This document shows, piece by piece, positions 26,341-38,475 of a stretch of 64,000 nt of DNA. The position numbers were made by a program, and so were the translations under genes. Every line of letters starts with the position of its first letter. The stretch's first letter is position 1. The stretch lies in NCBI GenBank assembly GCA_036926295.1, contig JAVFKF010000019.1, forward strand, positions 11,834,001 through 11,898,000, written 5' to 3'. The stretch comes from Pachydiplax longipennis (Eukaryota > Arthropoda > Insecta > Odonata > Libellulidae). The notes beneath the pieces are model-generated. The model had not been told where the DNA came from. It did not search any database and saw only the letters and a list, made by a program, of their open reading frames with translations.

Positions 26341-26361
26341 GATCTCCTACTCCTTACTCAG

Positions 26362-26596
26362 CACGGAAGTGGAGGCAGTGGCGGAGGTAGCAACAGCGTC
26401 GGGGGTCGAAGCCGGGCCTCCCTCTCAGCAAGCCGCCGCAAGAAGACCTCCAACTCGCCCTCATCTTCTCCTTCGTCTTCGTCCTCTGGAGATCACTCGG
26501 ACACCACTTACCCGGACTCGGAGGTGGCTGGAGGCGGTGTCGGTCCCGGAGGCAGGGGAGATGGCAGCACAAACAGGATGCAGGGCGGAGGTGTAG
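26362..26596 (+). CDS. Coding exon 3 of the split gene (Gly/Ser-rich, basic cluster)
   Basis: Acceptor ctccttactcag|CAC opens the frame in phase 0, matching the end of exon 2, and donor gtgtag|gtgagt ends it in phase 1. It encodes residues 262-339: a Gly/Ser run (HGSGGSGGGSNSVGG), a basic stretch containing SASRRKK (RRKK at 286-289) that could act as a nuclear localisation signal, a Ser/Pro run (NSPSSSPSSSSSG), an acidic segment (DHSDTTYPDSE) and a Gly-rich end. Composition and splice sites support a coding exon; no folded domain is visible. A nuclear localisation motif in an intracellular domain would fit a teneurin, whose released intracellular domain is reported to enter nuclei in vertebrates, but four basic residues prove nothing. 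Confidence 0.78.
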
Positions 26597-27674
26597 GTGA
26601 GTACTCCGGATTTCCGACCCTCTTTTAATCATAGGAAAACAGGTTAAGTCCTTAATATTACCCGGATGATTTGCCCGAGTTTACACTCTAAGTGGATGAT
26701 TAACCGCTTAATTTTAAGAAAGCCTATGTCTTGTATATAGAGTACACAGGAGAGTGTGATTAAGCGGAAGTTGACCGCGTTCATTTAGCTCCTAAGTTCA
26801 GCTTGACCTTCCCAGGTGTAGAATAACATGCGATCTTAACTTCTATAAAGGATTAAGGATTACGTTTTTTCCATTCGATGTGTTTTTTCGATTCGGTATT
26901 ATTTTCACTCTTCGATCATGGTTAAAAGTATTTAATTCCGCAGAAAATACGCTGCTATTCTTTTGCGTAATTTATTATTAGAATTAGGCATTCCTTCTTT
27001 GAAAAGTGCATTATCCCCTTACCCGTGGCGTAAAGTTGCTTTAGTTTGTGATTTTCCTGCTAAGCTCGGAAAACTAATACCTGGCAGAATTTCAGATGGA
27101 ATACTAATCAAATTTGCTGTCAGCATTGCTTAAAATGAGTATCTTTCACCTGCCGCTAAGTTAAATATGTTTCGGGTGTGAGTTCTAATACATTGAGATT
27201 CAGATACGAAAGGGTGATGACAGATAGCAGAATCAACCTGTTGGTGAAAGTACATAAATTCGTATTACCTTATCATACTCAAAATGCGTTTTCGGCTGTT
27301 TCTCCTTCGTCATTAACTTTCTTTTTTTTATGCGATTCTACTTTTATGTCACGCGAAAAGTAAACAGTAGCATATATTTTTCCTCTATTTAGATTTTATT
27401 TCAGCTTACAATCTACGGGAATGCGCATTTCCTAAGAGTATGGCAAAGGTCTTAACAGCACTTCATTTGCCGAGAACATCATTCACGCTGGTGACTCAGT
27501 TATATCGGTAAAATTGAAGTTATTTTCAAGCAGTATTGTTCCATAATTTTGGTGTGTAATTTTTAAAAATCAGTAAACCATGAATTCTGTGATAAATACA
27601 ATTTATTTTACTCACGAAAAAAGATTCTTTCTTACGCCATATTGTATTTACTATTGAAGTCGCTCTAAAAAACC

Positions 27675-27790
27675 ACCAAAGTGTGTCACAGCGTTTCAAA
27701 GAAACGAGTTTTACTTCAGGTCACATAGATCTTAATGTCAGTATGACGCAACACAGTTTTTGAACTTCAAACATGGCTTCTTCAGTATAA
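27675..27790 (-). repeat. Possible repeat with two CTGAAG motifs, one followed by GAAACG
   Basis: On the minus strand, CTGAAGAAGCC is followed some 70 bases later by CCTGAAG, about 16 other bases and GAAACGCTG. Spaced CTGAnG and GAAAC motifs are typical of decayed hammerhead-bearing retroelement ends. No convincing stem II can be drawn for either copy, so this may be chance or a heavily decayed relic. Confidence 0.25.
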
Positions 27791-30700
27791 TATGAATAAA
27801 AAATCCCACATTAACTTTCCTCTTAGCTTCTAACGTAATTTTTCCATTTCCTTTTAATTCAACAAAGCTGAAGACGTCGCTTCTACTGCGAAAAGAAATT
27901 CATTGCAAAGAAAACTTACTGACTCTTGTTTACTTGTTCTAAAACCAATCAGCCTTATAGAGTCCGCGATCAAATTAACGATGGAAGTCAACCTGCAAAA
28001 ACTAAGGCTATCCTCGAAGGTGTTTTTACGGAGAACACGGCTCGCGAAATCTAAGAAACTACAAAATTAAGAAATTCCGTGAGTCAGGGACATTTACGTC
28101 CACTAATGGAGGTTAAGAAAGGTCGAGGAATTTCCTGCGAACGGAACGTGGGAATTCCAGGTTAGTAAATTCAAGCTGGGTCGTGATAGGGTGAGCGATG
28201 GTGGCGCCTCGCCTTGCATCGGGGAGCTTCTAAATTAATTACCTCCCTGTGATTTATTCCGGTGACGAAATTTCGGATCGAATCTTCCGGACGATTTACT
28301 GCCGCCCGTGCCCTTCCTTAAGTAAGAACTACGCTTTCTTTGTTTCGAGAACAAATTGCCCGTGTGAGGAACGCGTGACGTCTTCCTCGGGCATTTTGTC
28401 TGCGCCGATGTTCACTTGTCGTTAGGCGAGCCGTGATGCATCTTTCAATTACGTCTGGATGATAGTAATCTCGCTTCTTCGTCGACAGAACCACCAGTCT
28501 CATATCCTCTCTTTGGTGTTTGACTGGATTTCCAGAAGCTAATTTAGTCAAAGATCGAAGATCTGTAAACCAACTCGGGGAAATTTACGAACGAGAGGTT
28601 TTGAGAGGGTGCAGTATGGCGACTGAACTTCCCGTTTGAAAAGTGAGTCATATCTCGAATCGACATGAACTCATTTGGCGTTAACTCAGTCATCCTCGTC
28701 GGAATCCTTCCGCTGCATGGTGATCGTGTCAATTAGTCTCAAATTAGTCATTTTCTCCTACGTTTTGCGTTACTAGCTGTTTCTTTATGATCGGCTTTGT
28801 TTATTAGGGCGTTTTTTAATACCATTTAGTCGTGATTCTCAATCTGTGAAACGTACACCACTAGTTGAACTTTTCGACCCTATTAAGTGGGAATCGAGCA
28901 GGATTACCTCTTTTTATATAATTCGTATTAGAAACTTATTTTTCAAATATATGACTTAATTCCGATCAGTTCCTTCGAGAATTCAATGCTGTTCATCATC
29001 ATATTCATATGCTTAGTAAAAACTAAGTGCAGTAAACTCAGTTAAGACTATTATGAGGGGACCTAGCAAAACTTGCGTTATAATAGTCACCGGATAGTGA
29101 TAATATATAAAGGGTATCACGTTTCTTTAATTTTTAAGTAAGTGCTTTACACTATAACTTGAAGTCGGTTTTCTTCTTCATAAGTTACTTTATCTGCCAC
29201 AGCTATGGATAGGGATTGAGTCCATAAGCTATGCTATCAATTAAATTTACGTAGTGAGTAATGATATTCCAAATTCAAAGAATCGAAAGTATTTCCTGAA
29301 ATAACCCATTTCAGCCCGGTATATTAAAATAGATCCTTATTCGTATCTAGGTAAATACATACAGTACATTAGTAAGTGTGAAAAATAGAATGTCTGTCTT
29401 CTGACTCGACCGTTATTTATCAGGTATTGGGAAGGAAAATAATTTTGTAATATCGACGTAAGTAAATTACCTAGGAATATTGAAAAATCTATTAAATGAA
29501 GATTATTATTTTCTCATTAACGGACACGCTTCGTCAGAATTTACCAAAAATGTTCGGAAAATCTAACTTAATTAAATGTAAAAATCAAAACGACCATCAA
29601 GGATTGATATAGGTATGTAATCGTTAAGATCAAAGGCAATATCATTTTGATTATCCCCATTCTATGATCAAAACCCTTAATAGAAAAATAGTTATGTATT
29701 GGAATTTTACTTTTGCACCTTCCTTCTCACATGTCACCTTAAAACATCACTGTGGCGCAAAAATGAAAATAGCACTTTTAGACTTGGAAGCAAGAAAATG
29801 GAGGAAAACATAGCTTTCCAACTGTTCGACATGCCTCCGTCAATTTACGATAGCATCGTTTGAGTCGCCTTCCATCGTTAAAATTTCTTAAATGATTTCC
29901 AAAGAAGAATCGGAGCCAGTCGAAGCTCTTGTATAGATCCCCCTTATAAGAAATATCTACGAACTCTAAGACTTACAAACAAAGTTTCGCTATTTTTACT
30001 GGCGGAAAATGTTGACAAACGAGTCCCAATATTAGACATCCAAGGCTTTTATAAAGGATTGGAATATGTATGGAAGACATCGAAGAAGCATTTTTGCCTA
30101 CAAAGGGTCCGTACGGGTCACTTTGCTCCTGTGCTGCATCGGCGGAATTCTCTTGACGTAAGTTAGTTTGAAAAATTCGATTCGTTTTCGGCAGCATGTT
30201 TCGGAATGTCTTTTGGCCGGAGGCAAGAAAAATGTAGGTCTTTTCGGTTCATTCGTCAATAACGCAGCTGTATTTTCCGGGTAAAATTGCCGTAAAGAAT
30301 ACAAAAGATGAAAAGGGCGAGCATACTCGTGGACTCTACATCACCGAGTCTTCCTATAGCTCTCATTACTGTGTTGAATGTATTGAAGACATCAAAAAGT
30401 AGACTTTTTTAAGATAGTCGTGTCATTATTGAGTTCCGTGCGAAAAACTTGTCGGAAATATTGCAGGAAAGTCAGAAGAAAGAATCATCTGAGAAACACA
30501 AACTTATTAATTTTCCATTGAATTCCCATAGTAATAACCATACTGACAGCTGAAATGAAATAAATTTTAAGACAGTGATGTATATCAAAGAACATTTTAG
30601 GTCATAATAATTATCTACGAGTATAACTTTTCATAATTTTATATTTATTTGCGGACAAAATTCGTCCGATTTTTTTTTCGTATTCGTAAAAATTAAAAAA

Positions 30701-32883
30701 ATACCTATGAATATTTCTTATGGAAATTGGATTTGTTAGAAATGAAAATGGTTCTCCATTTTGAGATCTCACGTTGTTCCCGTGCTTTAAGTGGTTTTAT
30801 CTAATGACTGCCAAAGTAAAATTTAACTGTGCGATGTAGGAAAATATTTTGGAGGTTAGAGTGTGTATGAAAATATTCTCGTGATGCGATGATAACTGGC
30901 TCTCAGCATGTCTCTTTGCGTACTATCTTGGAGATACCATTCCTCAAATTAAACCTAGTATTCAAATTATTGAGTTTTTTAATGTTACCGATTTTTGTGT
31001 AAATTATGTGAATATACAGCAATGCTTTATCAGTTCAAATTATCAAATGTATTGAAAGAGAAAATTTGAGAGAGTAAGGTCAATTACTCGAATAAAGGTG
31101 ACAGTGATTGTCATTTACTAGTAGGTGGATACGTCACTTGTTTTTAAAAATTTAAATAATTTTTTTAAATGCCCCAAGTGATTCCTAAATTACTCAGCTG
31201 CAAAATCACTAGTGAATTGTAACAAAAAACGAATTTCATAATGGGGATATTTAGGATTCAGATATCATGACAAAAGATCTTAAGTTAGTCGCAAACTATG
31301 AGGTCATGTGAATAAATTCGCTTTATTAGATATCGTACATATCGATGAATAACGTTAAAGCTAAATAGCTATTCTTCGACTATACCATATATTTGTCTTA
31401 AAACCGAGGTTTGATTCAGCGTTATAGTATCCTCTTTTATCATAGTTAAGCCACCCAATGTGCCACGACGTGCAGAGATAGACGCGGCATCCGTGATGTC
31501 CCGTTTTATTCTTTTTTTACTGCATGAGTTCCATGCGAAAGAACGCATATCTGAGGATAAATGAAAAAGCGACCGTCTGACCTAATAATTTGTATAGAAT
31601 CGCACAACTCTTGCATTCCTTCTTGACTTGTCTCGTTCGTGTTTTTTCCGAAATGGTTTTGCTGCTCCACATTCGTGGATTATGCCGCGACTGCTATTTT
31701 CAAATAATTCAAATACCTACCCTTTGTCGCCCAGACCAATAAACCTCTCGCCTCTTCTCCATACACTTATATTTACCGTTCTAGTTGGAATTTATCCCAT
31801 AACCATTGCGCGATACGATATATTTTTAATGTTGTGTAATTGATCATATTAATTCTTTCTTCCGTGAAGAGCTTTTTTCGCTACGCATTTTAACCTAATC
31901 GAAACGGAATTTCCGCGTTGAAATAAAATGATCGCAGCGATTTTGTTTCCAAGAAGTGTCTTTTTTGGAATTATAAACGGAAAAATATGTAATGCACGGG
32001 AAACTCGCTTAATGGAAATTCTTCGTATTCAAAAAAGTGATGGCATATTTTAAAACTCATTTGTCGATGTTTCAAATGTTCTCATTTGTTTTTATTTATT
32101 CAAATAATCCGAAATAAAATATGAATATTGATAACGATACACCTGAAGCGTTTGACCGATGAAAAAGTGAGATAAAAAGACAGCTTAATGAATTCTTTCA
32201 TAATTTTTCGGTAAAGTTCCGCGAAATGCATATTAATTATCAGATTGTACTGAATATCAAATTCAACTTTTGATGTAAATTTTCTCATGGAAGGGACATT
32301 TTCCTAGGTTCTTTTTTATTTTATTTGCTCTGTTCCTTTCTTCATTCACAACTTTTTGGAAATTTAATCTCAAACAAAAATATTAAATGAAAATTAAATT
32401 TCAAGTTCTTGTTAACGATGCAATTTAGGCAACCGGTTTCCCAAATCGCACCATTTTAAAAAAATATATATTGAGAATAAAACTGTATCTACGGCAATAA
32501 GAAAATTTGATAGTTATTTCTAAAATCATAGATTATTTTGAATTATGCTCATGATAAAGTTGTGCGCTAAATATTTTAACTGTAAGAAAACATAATAGAA
32601 GGGTTAATTTAATTAAATTTCATTTGAAGAATAAAATCTTTCCTGGGGAATATTTTCATCCACAGACTATACACCATAACACTTTGTACTGTATATCTCA
32701 CAGTTAAATTTTAGTAGGGAATCTTTTACCACCTTTCACGTTTCCCATTTTACTTTTCTCCTTTTCTCATTTCTTCCTTTCCTCCATTTCATGATGATCA
32801 TAAAAAAGAATAAAAAATATACTCACAACCAGTTCTTGTCAACGTGGTGCGATTTTGGAGCGATCGCTATTTTCAAAGGAGTA

Positions 32884-32921
32884 ATTTCTGTGGTCTAAAT
32901 GCGTAAGCATACCACAGAAAT
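32884..32921. repeat. Short perfect inverted repeat (11-bp stem)
   Basis: atttctgtggt at 32884-32894 is the exact reverse complement of accacagaaat at 32911-32921. The 16-base spacer itself contains atgc/gcat arms around gtaa. No element ends or coding context surround it, so it may be a small palindrome or the remains of a miniature element. Confidence 0.5.
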
Positions 32922-33812
32922 AATAGTACTGAGTGAAACCTACGACAATTTACGAATATGACGTTTAATTAAAATTCAAGAATGAAATCCGAAAATAATA
33001 GCTAGAGTTACTTTTTCTAAATGACAAATCTAACAGTTGTTACTGCAATTATGGTCATAACTAATTTGAGGGACGCTAGAGTCTGTATTAAGTTCTAAAT
33101 CCACCCATTAGGTAATTCCTAATTCTTTTTTATTTATTATACTGGTCCGACTTGAGCAACTCTTCCTTAAACTTTGGAGGAACCAAGGGCCGTCTCCATT
33201 GGTCACTTTCCACCTTTTACTATAGTAATGCTTTCTTATTTTACTATTGTAATGATGGGTGGATCCATCTGAAAATAATAGAGGCGTATGTATGATTGAC
33301 AGATATGCTTCGTTTGATATCTTCCGCGCGTCATTCATGAAAATATGAATTCAGACCGTAATCATATAATTAACGGATATTGGAAGTGCACGATTAAGGC
33401 TCCCATATGGTCTCAGGATTTATCAGACGGAAGTGGTCTCTGGTTCGATACCAAAGGAGGATTAATTGTCCCTATGTAGATCGGCGGCAGGAAGTGTTTA
33501 CACCCGTTCAAGTTACAATCAAAACTTATCTGTCTGTAAAGCATTCAACCAGTTTGAACCCCTACACTATTAGCAGTCAGTATCTTCGTGGGGAAATGAG
33601 TAACTAGGCAAGATGAGGAGTGAGGTAGTTATGCTTGCCTTCCTCGCTTAGCAAGAATGTGCTATGAGTGGGTAACACTTATATTTTATAGCAGTCTATC
33701 AGGAGTGATCAAAATGAATCACATTCCTAACCTCAGTAGTTAGTATCACTCATACTTCAGCAGGTTTCATATTATAACAGCCATTGACAAAACTGAGGGA
33801 AAAAAGTACAGG

Positions 33813-33900
33813 AAAACGGGTCTCCTAATAACCAAATGGGCAACACGCTTAGCTGAAATCGGTACCGCGTTCGATTCCCGCTGGACGCTAACGTGCAAAC
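33813..33900 (+). mobile_element. tRNA-like SINE head relic
   Basis: The sequence gcgttcgattccc (33867-33879) matches a pol III B box, with a weaker A-box-like cacgcttagctg about 20 bases upstream. The spacing is shorter than in a tRNA and no cloverleaf can be drawn, so it is not a functional tRNA gene. A SINE-derived relic is the best explanation. Confidence 0.35.
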
Positions 33901-34369
33901 TGACCTCAACTGTCGAAGCAGTACTATTTAACAATAATGGCACAATAAAACACGATTTTTACACTCCAGCTTAAGATGTTATCTTTCGGAAGATTTTCTT
34001 TCGGATCCTTTCACACTAAACACATGGTAAATATACCGCTTATTACACGGATGCACAGCAATCCGTTGCTACATTGTTTACATTGCAATTTAAATTGTTC
34101 TTCTCTAATTGTCTATATGGTAATAATTGTTTAATTATAGGGTGGATGATGAACAAAATCAAATATTCAAGTAAGACGATCTCTTTGTACGAATAATAGA
34201 CTATTCTCAATAAATATGACGTAAGTAAAGGAAACCTGCATTACCAAGTAGTAGCTAGCAAACTAAAGTAAAGGAAGTAAAGCATGAAAATTCCTTCTCG
34301 TATTTGAGCTGAACAGCACTTATCTAAATATTAAAGAGTCAAAATACCCTTCCCTTTTATTTCCTGATG

Positions 34370-34735
34370 TAAAAGATATAAATTTGTAATATTTCGATTG
34401 TAACATTATATCGATCATAACACGGTTTTACTCGATTCCCTGAAAAGCGTCTAAACCTGGTTTTACTGAAAATAGAATATACAGTTTTCTTTATCCTGCA
34501 TCAAATTCAACCTACAATCATCATCACATAATTGATTTGAGAAAGATATAACTTGTGATATTTCGATATTAATATTTAATATATAATATTAATATTTATC
34601 ACACTTCCCACTCATAAGGCGGTTTTACTTGGTTCCCTGACGTATTTTAGCCGGGTTACTGTAAATGGGATATTCAATTTTCTTTATCCTGCATCAAAAT
34701 ACAACCTACAGTCATCATCATCATATAATTTATTT
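34370..34735. repeat. Diverged tandem duplication, unit about 170-190 bp
   Basis: Two adjacent units share an aagatata start, a tgatatttcgat/taatatttcgat block, a cggttttact block followed by ttccctga, and ttttctttatcctgcatcaaa with caacctaca and catcatca after it. Copy 1 is about 34370-34541 and copy 2 about 34542-34735. Differences are many, so the duplication is old. No ORF was found. Confidence 0.65.
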
Positions 34736-37280
34736 GGGAAAGAAGGAAATGTTGACATGGAGACAATGGACATCCGGAAAGGGAAGAGAGATTTTCTTTC
34801 CAAAGGGCACACATGCCAAAAACAATCCAGGGCGCCGAGATCAAAAAGAGAATCTTTGAAAACGTCGTAAGATTTCCTTTTTCCGCTGCGCAGACGAAGG
34901 GCACGTTCTGAATACCACCGCGAGCTGGATATGATCCAGCGTGTAAGGCGGTCCGCTTTTGCAGCGGTGGTCCAGGGGAAATGCCAGTGGCGGGTACGCG
35001 CTACTGATTGAATTAGGCTGGCAAACGCTCATGAGCTAAACAATCGGGTGCGAGAGGAAAAAGAGGGGTTGTGCGAAGTCGCCGTGTTTCCTCGCTAACT
35101 AAAATGAATACTTCATGATCTCCGCAGCATTATCGCTTCGCTTTCGTTTTTTCCCCTTCCGCATCTGGACGGAAGTCTGATATTACGGCGGCTTTTGGGT
35201 GGTCTCCTGACGGAAAAAGGCCTGGAAGAAGTACAATCGCGAAGGGGGAAGTGTACGTTTTGTGAGACTTCTTGCGCTTATCGCAGCCTCTCTTCCCTTT
35301 GCCGACTTTGCTTGTTTTTTGCCGCGGAGTGAAACTGCTTCCTAACTCAGCTCGAAATATAATTTCGAGTAGGAACTCCGCCTCGTTTATGCTCGCATTA
35401 AGTGTATTAGGAGAGCTGCGCTCGCAAAGTTTTTATTCCCATCATTTTCATCTCGCGTTAGCCTTGGATACAGTGAGATTATACACTCCCCTAAATAGAA
35501 AATTAGTCTCGCTGCGAATGCACTACTCAGACTGCACGTCGAGTGTATCGTGTTGCCTAATATCGCAGGGGCGCTCCGTCGCGTTGGAATCTCTTAGAAA
35601 GATCGTAATGCGAAGGAAGATGCGTTTTTAAAAAGTTGGAGTTTTTTGTGTGATTAGTTTTCTTCCGCAAGAACGAAGTGGTGAGTTTAACGGAAAGTAG
35701 CCGCTGCTCTCAGTATTGCTAGAGTCAATTCGCAGTACTTCTCGTGGTATTTTTTCATAGGTCCGGTCAAAAGGTCGATCGCGATAACTTCATCGATCAG
35801 TGAAGGATATTCTATCAGTGATGACCGGTGATGAGGTTTTTAGGAACCATAAAAAGTTCAGCTTTATAATACATGCTTTTAAAGTAAAATATATCACAGA
35901 ATACCTTTGGTTCTATGATATTTTGATGAATGGGAGATTAATGTGAATTTAATAAATGCTGCGAACCCAATATGAAGGGAACGGGTTCCCAAAAAGTTGA
36001 TGTAAGAGAGACCTGTCGATCGCAATCGGTAATACAATACAACTTTAACTTGATAAAAATAATTTTTATTACTTCGCATATGATTCATATATTCTTAATT
36101 GAATGGACTAAAAAGTCCTGAAACTTTCGTAAAAGCAAAAAAAAGTCTTTCGGATGCAAAAATACACCTAATAATCATTTTAATTTCGACAAATGCCAAA
36201 TTTTGTTTCTCTCAGTCGATATTATTGGAACGATTAGTATCAAAGTCAGTCGAAAGAAGTCAGCCTCCCCTAGTCTATGTTCATTTGGACTTAAATATGG
36301 AAAATGGATAGAATGTATTGGTTGAAAAGACCGAGAAAAATAGAGAACAAGATAGAAAGGCCTAAAAGAACTGATTAAATGTTTTGAAGTAGACGCTGAA
36401 ACGATATACTTAGCATGGAGGATGTACAGGAATATGAAATAATGAATGTACGTATATAAAGCTATATTTACGCATATGCGCGTTACAGAGAAGTATTTAT
36501 TTAATAGTTCGTATTAGTATTTAGTTTTTTATTCAAAATAAGATTCAAAAATGCAAAAATACAATAGTTAATCAGTTTCAACTTAGAGAATGTCAAATTT
36601 TTCGAAATAAACTGATCACAGTTCGGCAATGAGCATCGTTGTAAATCCTAATCGAAAATAAGTTTTCTACCCTTAGTGCAAAGGTTAGTATGCATAAATT
36701 ACAATGCTGAGGTTCCCAGTTAATGTATTCGGCCAAAAATTTAACTGTGCTGTGTCATTATTTCCAACCCATTATTGTTGTCCAATTTTGGCTACTAATA
36801 GAGTTATTATAAAGCAACACAACATCTCTTTGAATTTGAAAATAAAGGAAGAACGGCACAAGAAAATTATGCACGACAGCTGATTGACTTCATCATTGAG
36901 TTTTCAATGATTCCTTTTTAATCACAAGTCCTCTCACTGTCAATGAAATCAGTGACACTACATTCACTCCGTTTTATTAGCAAGATAGGAAAAGGAAACC
37001 AGAGAATTTCAATCTCACAAATGATATTACATGTGCAGCTTCAGTAATGGTATTGGAGATCCTGATTGCTCTTATCTTTGAAGATTCATCCCCGCACGAA
37101 GACGTTGTTTCGTCCTTGTATGTCTTCATTCTGCTCTTTCCAACCAGGTATCACGTAAAATCTTAGCCCTCCGATCTCTGAGCCATTCAGCACACGTATC
37201 ACACACTCCATCGCCCCCGTACCGTCATTTTCTCATACCTTCCATCCTCATTCGCTGCCACGATGAGATTTTCCTCTAAA

Positions 37281-37390
37281 TTTTATTCTATTTTATATAC
37301 AGGTATTCTTTTCTATTCGTTCAAAATTTACAACAGCAAAATTTCACCTAATAAATTACCAATAGTGTTAACTAATTTACCAAAGCTATA
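37281..37390 (+). repeat. Dispersed repeat, copy 1 (second copy at 42002-42113)
   Basis: The block attttattctattttatat, then ttcttttctattcgttc, caacagcaaaatttcacc, attaccaatagtgttaacta and tttac is matched in order by 42002-42113. Similarity is roughly 75-80 per cent by eye. The second copy directly follows a tRNA-like head, so this may be a SINE tail without its head. Confidence 0.6.
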
Positions 37391-38099
37391 GGGAGGGCTC
37401 TTATTGACCCTCTTGTAGGCCGAATTTCATTCACATATATGTTTAAAACTTTATCTTTTCTCGTTAAATACACCACTCTTAAAATCTATTTATCATTTTT
37501 CCTCTCCTTTTCTGTAAATTTTAACGAATATTATTATATTGTTCATTAAGATAATGTAAGTCTTTAACTGGTTTCATCCATTTCTGTCATACCTTAACCT
37601 TTTGATGTGTATTTCTTTGATTTATTAATTCCTGCCTGCTTTTTGTTTCACATCTCTAAGGGAATCAATTAAATTATACGGAAGATGCTTAATTGGTCAT
37701 ATTTTATTTACGCGCAAAAAATTCACCATCCATACTAATCCACATGTACAGTCGGCATGACTTGGGTTCCTGTCTCTCTCGTAATTATTCGGAATTAGTT
37801 CAGGAAAAGACACTCTTCTAAGTACTGTTTAAGGAAATGCTGACCATGCGTGGGATGGATATCGGTTTAATTATTTCTGGGAAAAGAGTCAAAGGTGACT
37901 TAGCACATAAAGGCGTGCACCCATGTAAAGCGGACTCATAAAAGTTTGACAGGATAGGAATTCTGAGGACCGGGCCTCGAGAGGTTCTCTCAATATCCGG
38001 TCGGTTGATCTAGTAGGCAGTGAACAATGCTGTTACTATCAGACGAACCACACGTTCTTACCTATGAAGTATCCCGAATAGTATGTCTGAATGTTTTTG

Positions 38100-38172
38100 C
38101 AAGACAGCTTAGTGATTAGAGCAACTGACCAACAAATTGAGGAATCCGTGATTGAGTCTGGGTCCTGACAGA
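38100..38172 (+). mobile_element. tRNA-like SINE head relic
   Basis: cagcttagtgattagagca (near 38105-38123) is a good pol III A-box region, and gattgagtctgggtcctg (about 38150-38167) a degraded B box about 25-30 bases later. It is followed by a T run. The spacing and the broken B box argue for a SINE relic and not a working tRNA. Confidence 0.4.
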
Positions 38173-38419
38173 CTTTTTTCAAGCCCATTGCTCTTTGATT
38201 TCAATTATACGATACCTATCACATTAGGCCTCACTGTGAATTCCATTTCTTTACACCGTAGAAGTCATGTGTATTTTGCTCAGTGAAATCGTCATACTTT
38301 ACTCATGCTTAGAGTATCAGATATCGCGTTTTATGGATTACAAATATTAACTGAATGCATAAATTAGAATTCTTTGAAAGGATTTAGGTTTTTCAGAAAA
38401 AGAAATATTTCGCATGTTT

Positions 38420-38475
38420 GAAGTTACGTGATTCGTATATCTACATAGAAGTTACGTGATTCGTATATCTACATA
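38420..38475. repeat. Perfect tandem duplication of a 28-bp unit
   Basis: The 28 bases at 38420-38447 (starting gaagttacgtgattcg) are repeated exactly at 38448-38475, followed by the first three bases of a third unit. Perfect identity means a recent event or an assembly artefact. Confidence 0.9.

Larger units (their letters stand above)
20546..26361 (+). other. Intron 2 (phase 0, about 5.8 kb)
   Basis: The donor is GTAAGA at 20546 and the acceptor ctccttactcag|C with AG at 26360-26361. The DNA is AT-rich throughout, with no supported ORF. It contains a threefold 19-base tandem repeat at 22123-22179 and SINE-like DNA at 26092-26340. Elsewhere in the intron I see no gene, RNA or element I can support. 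Confidence 0.7.

Noticed and set aside
27867..27895. CTGAAGA...CGAAAA as another hammerhead core
   Set aside because: The bases between the two motifs do not form a stem of more than two pairs.
33813..33900. Functional tRNA gene
   Set aside because: The B box is good, but the A-box spacing is wrong and no acceptor stem or anticodon arm pairs. It is better explained as a SINE relic.
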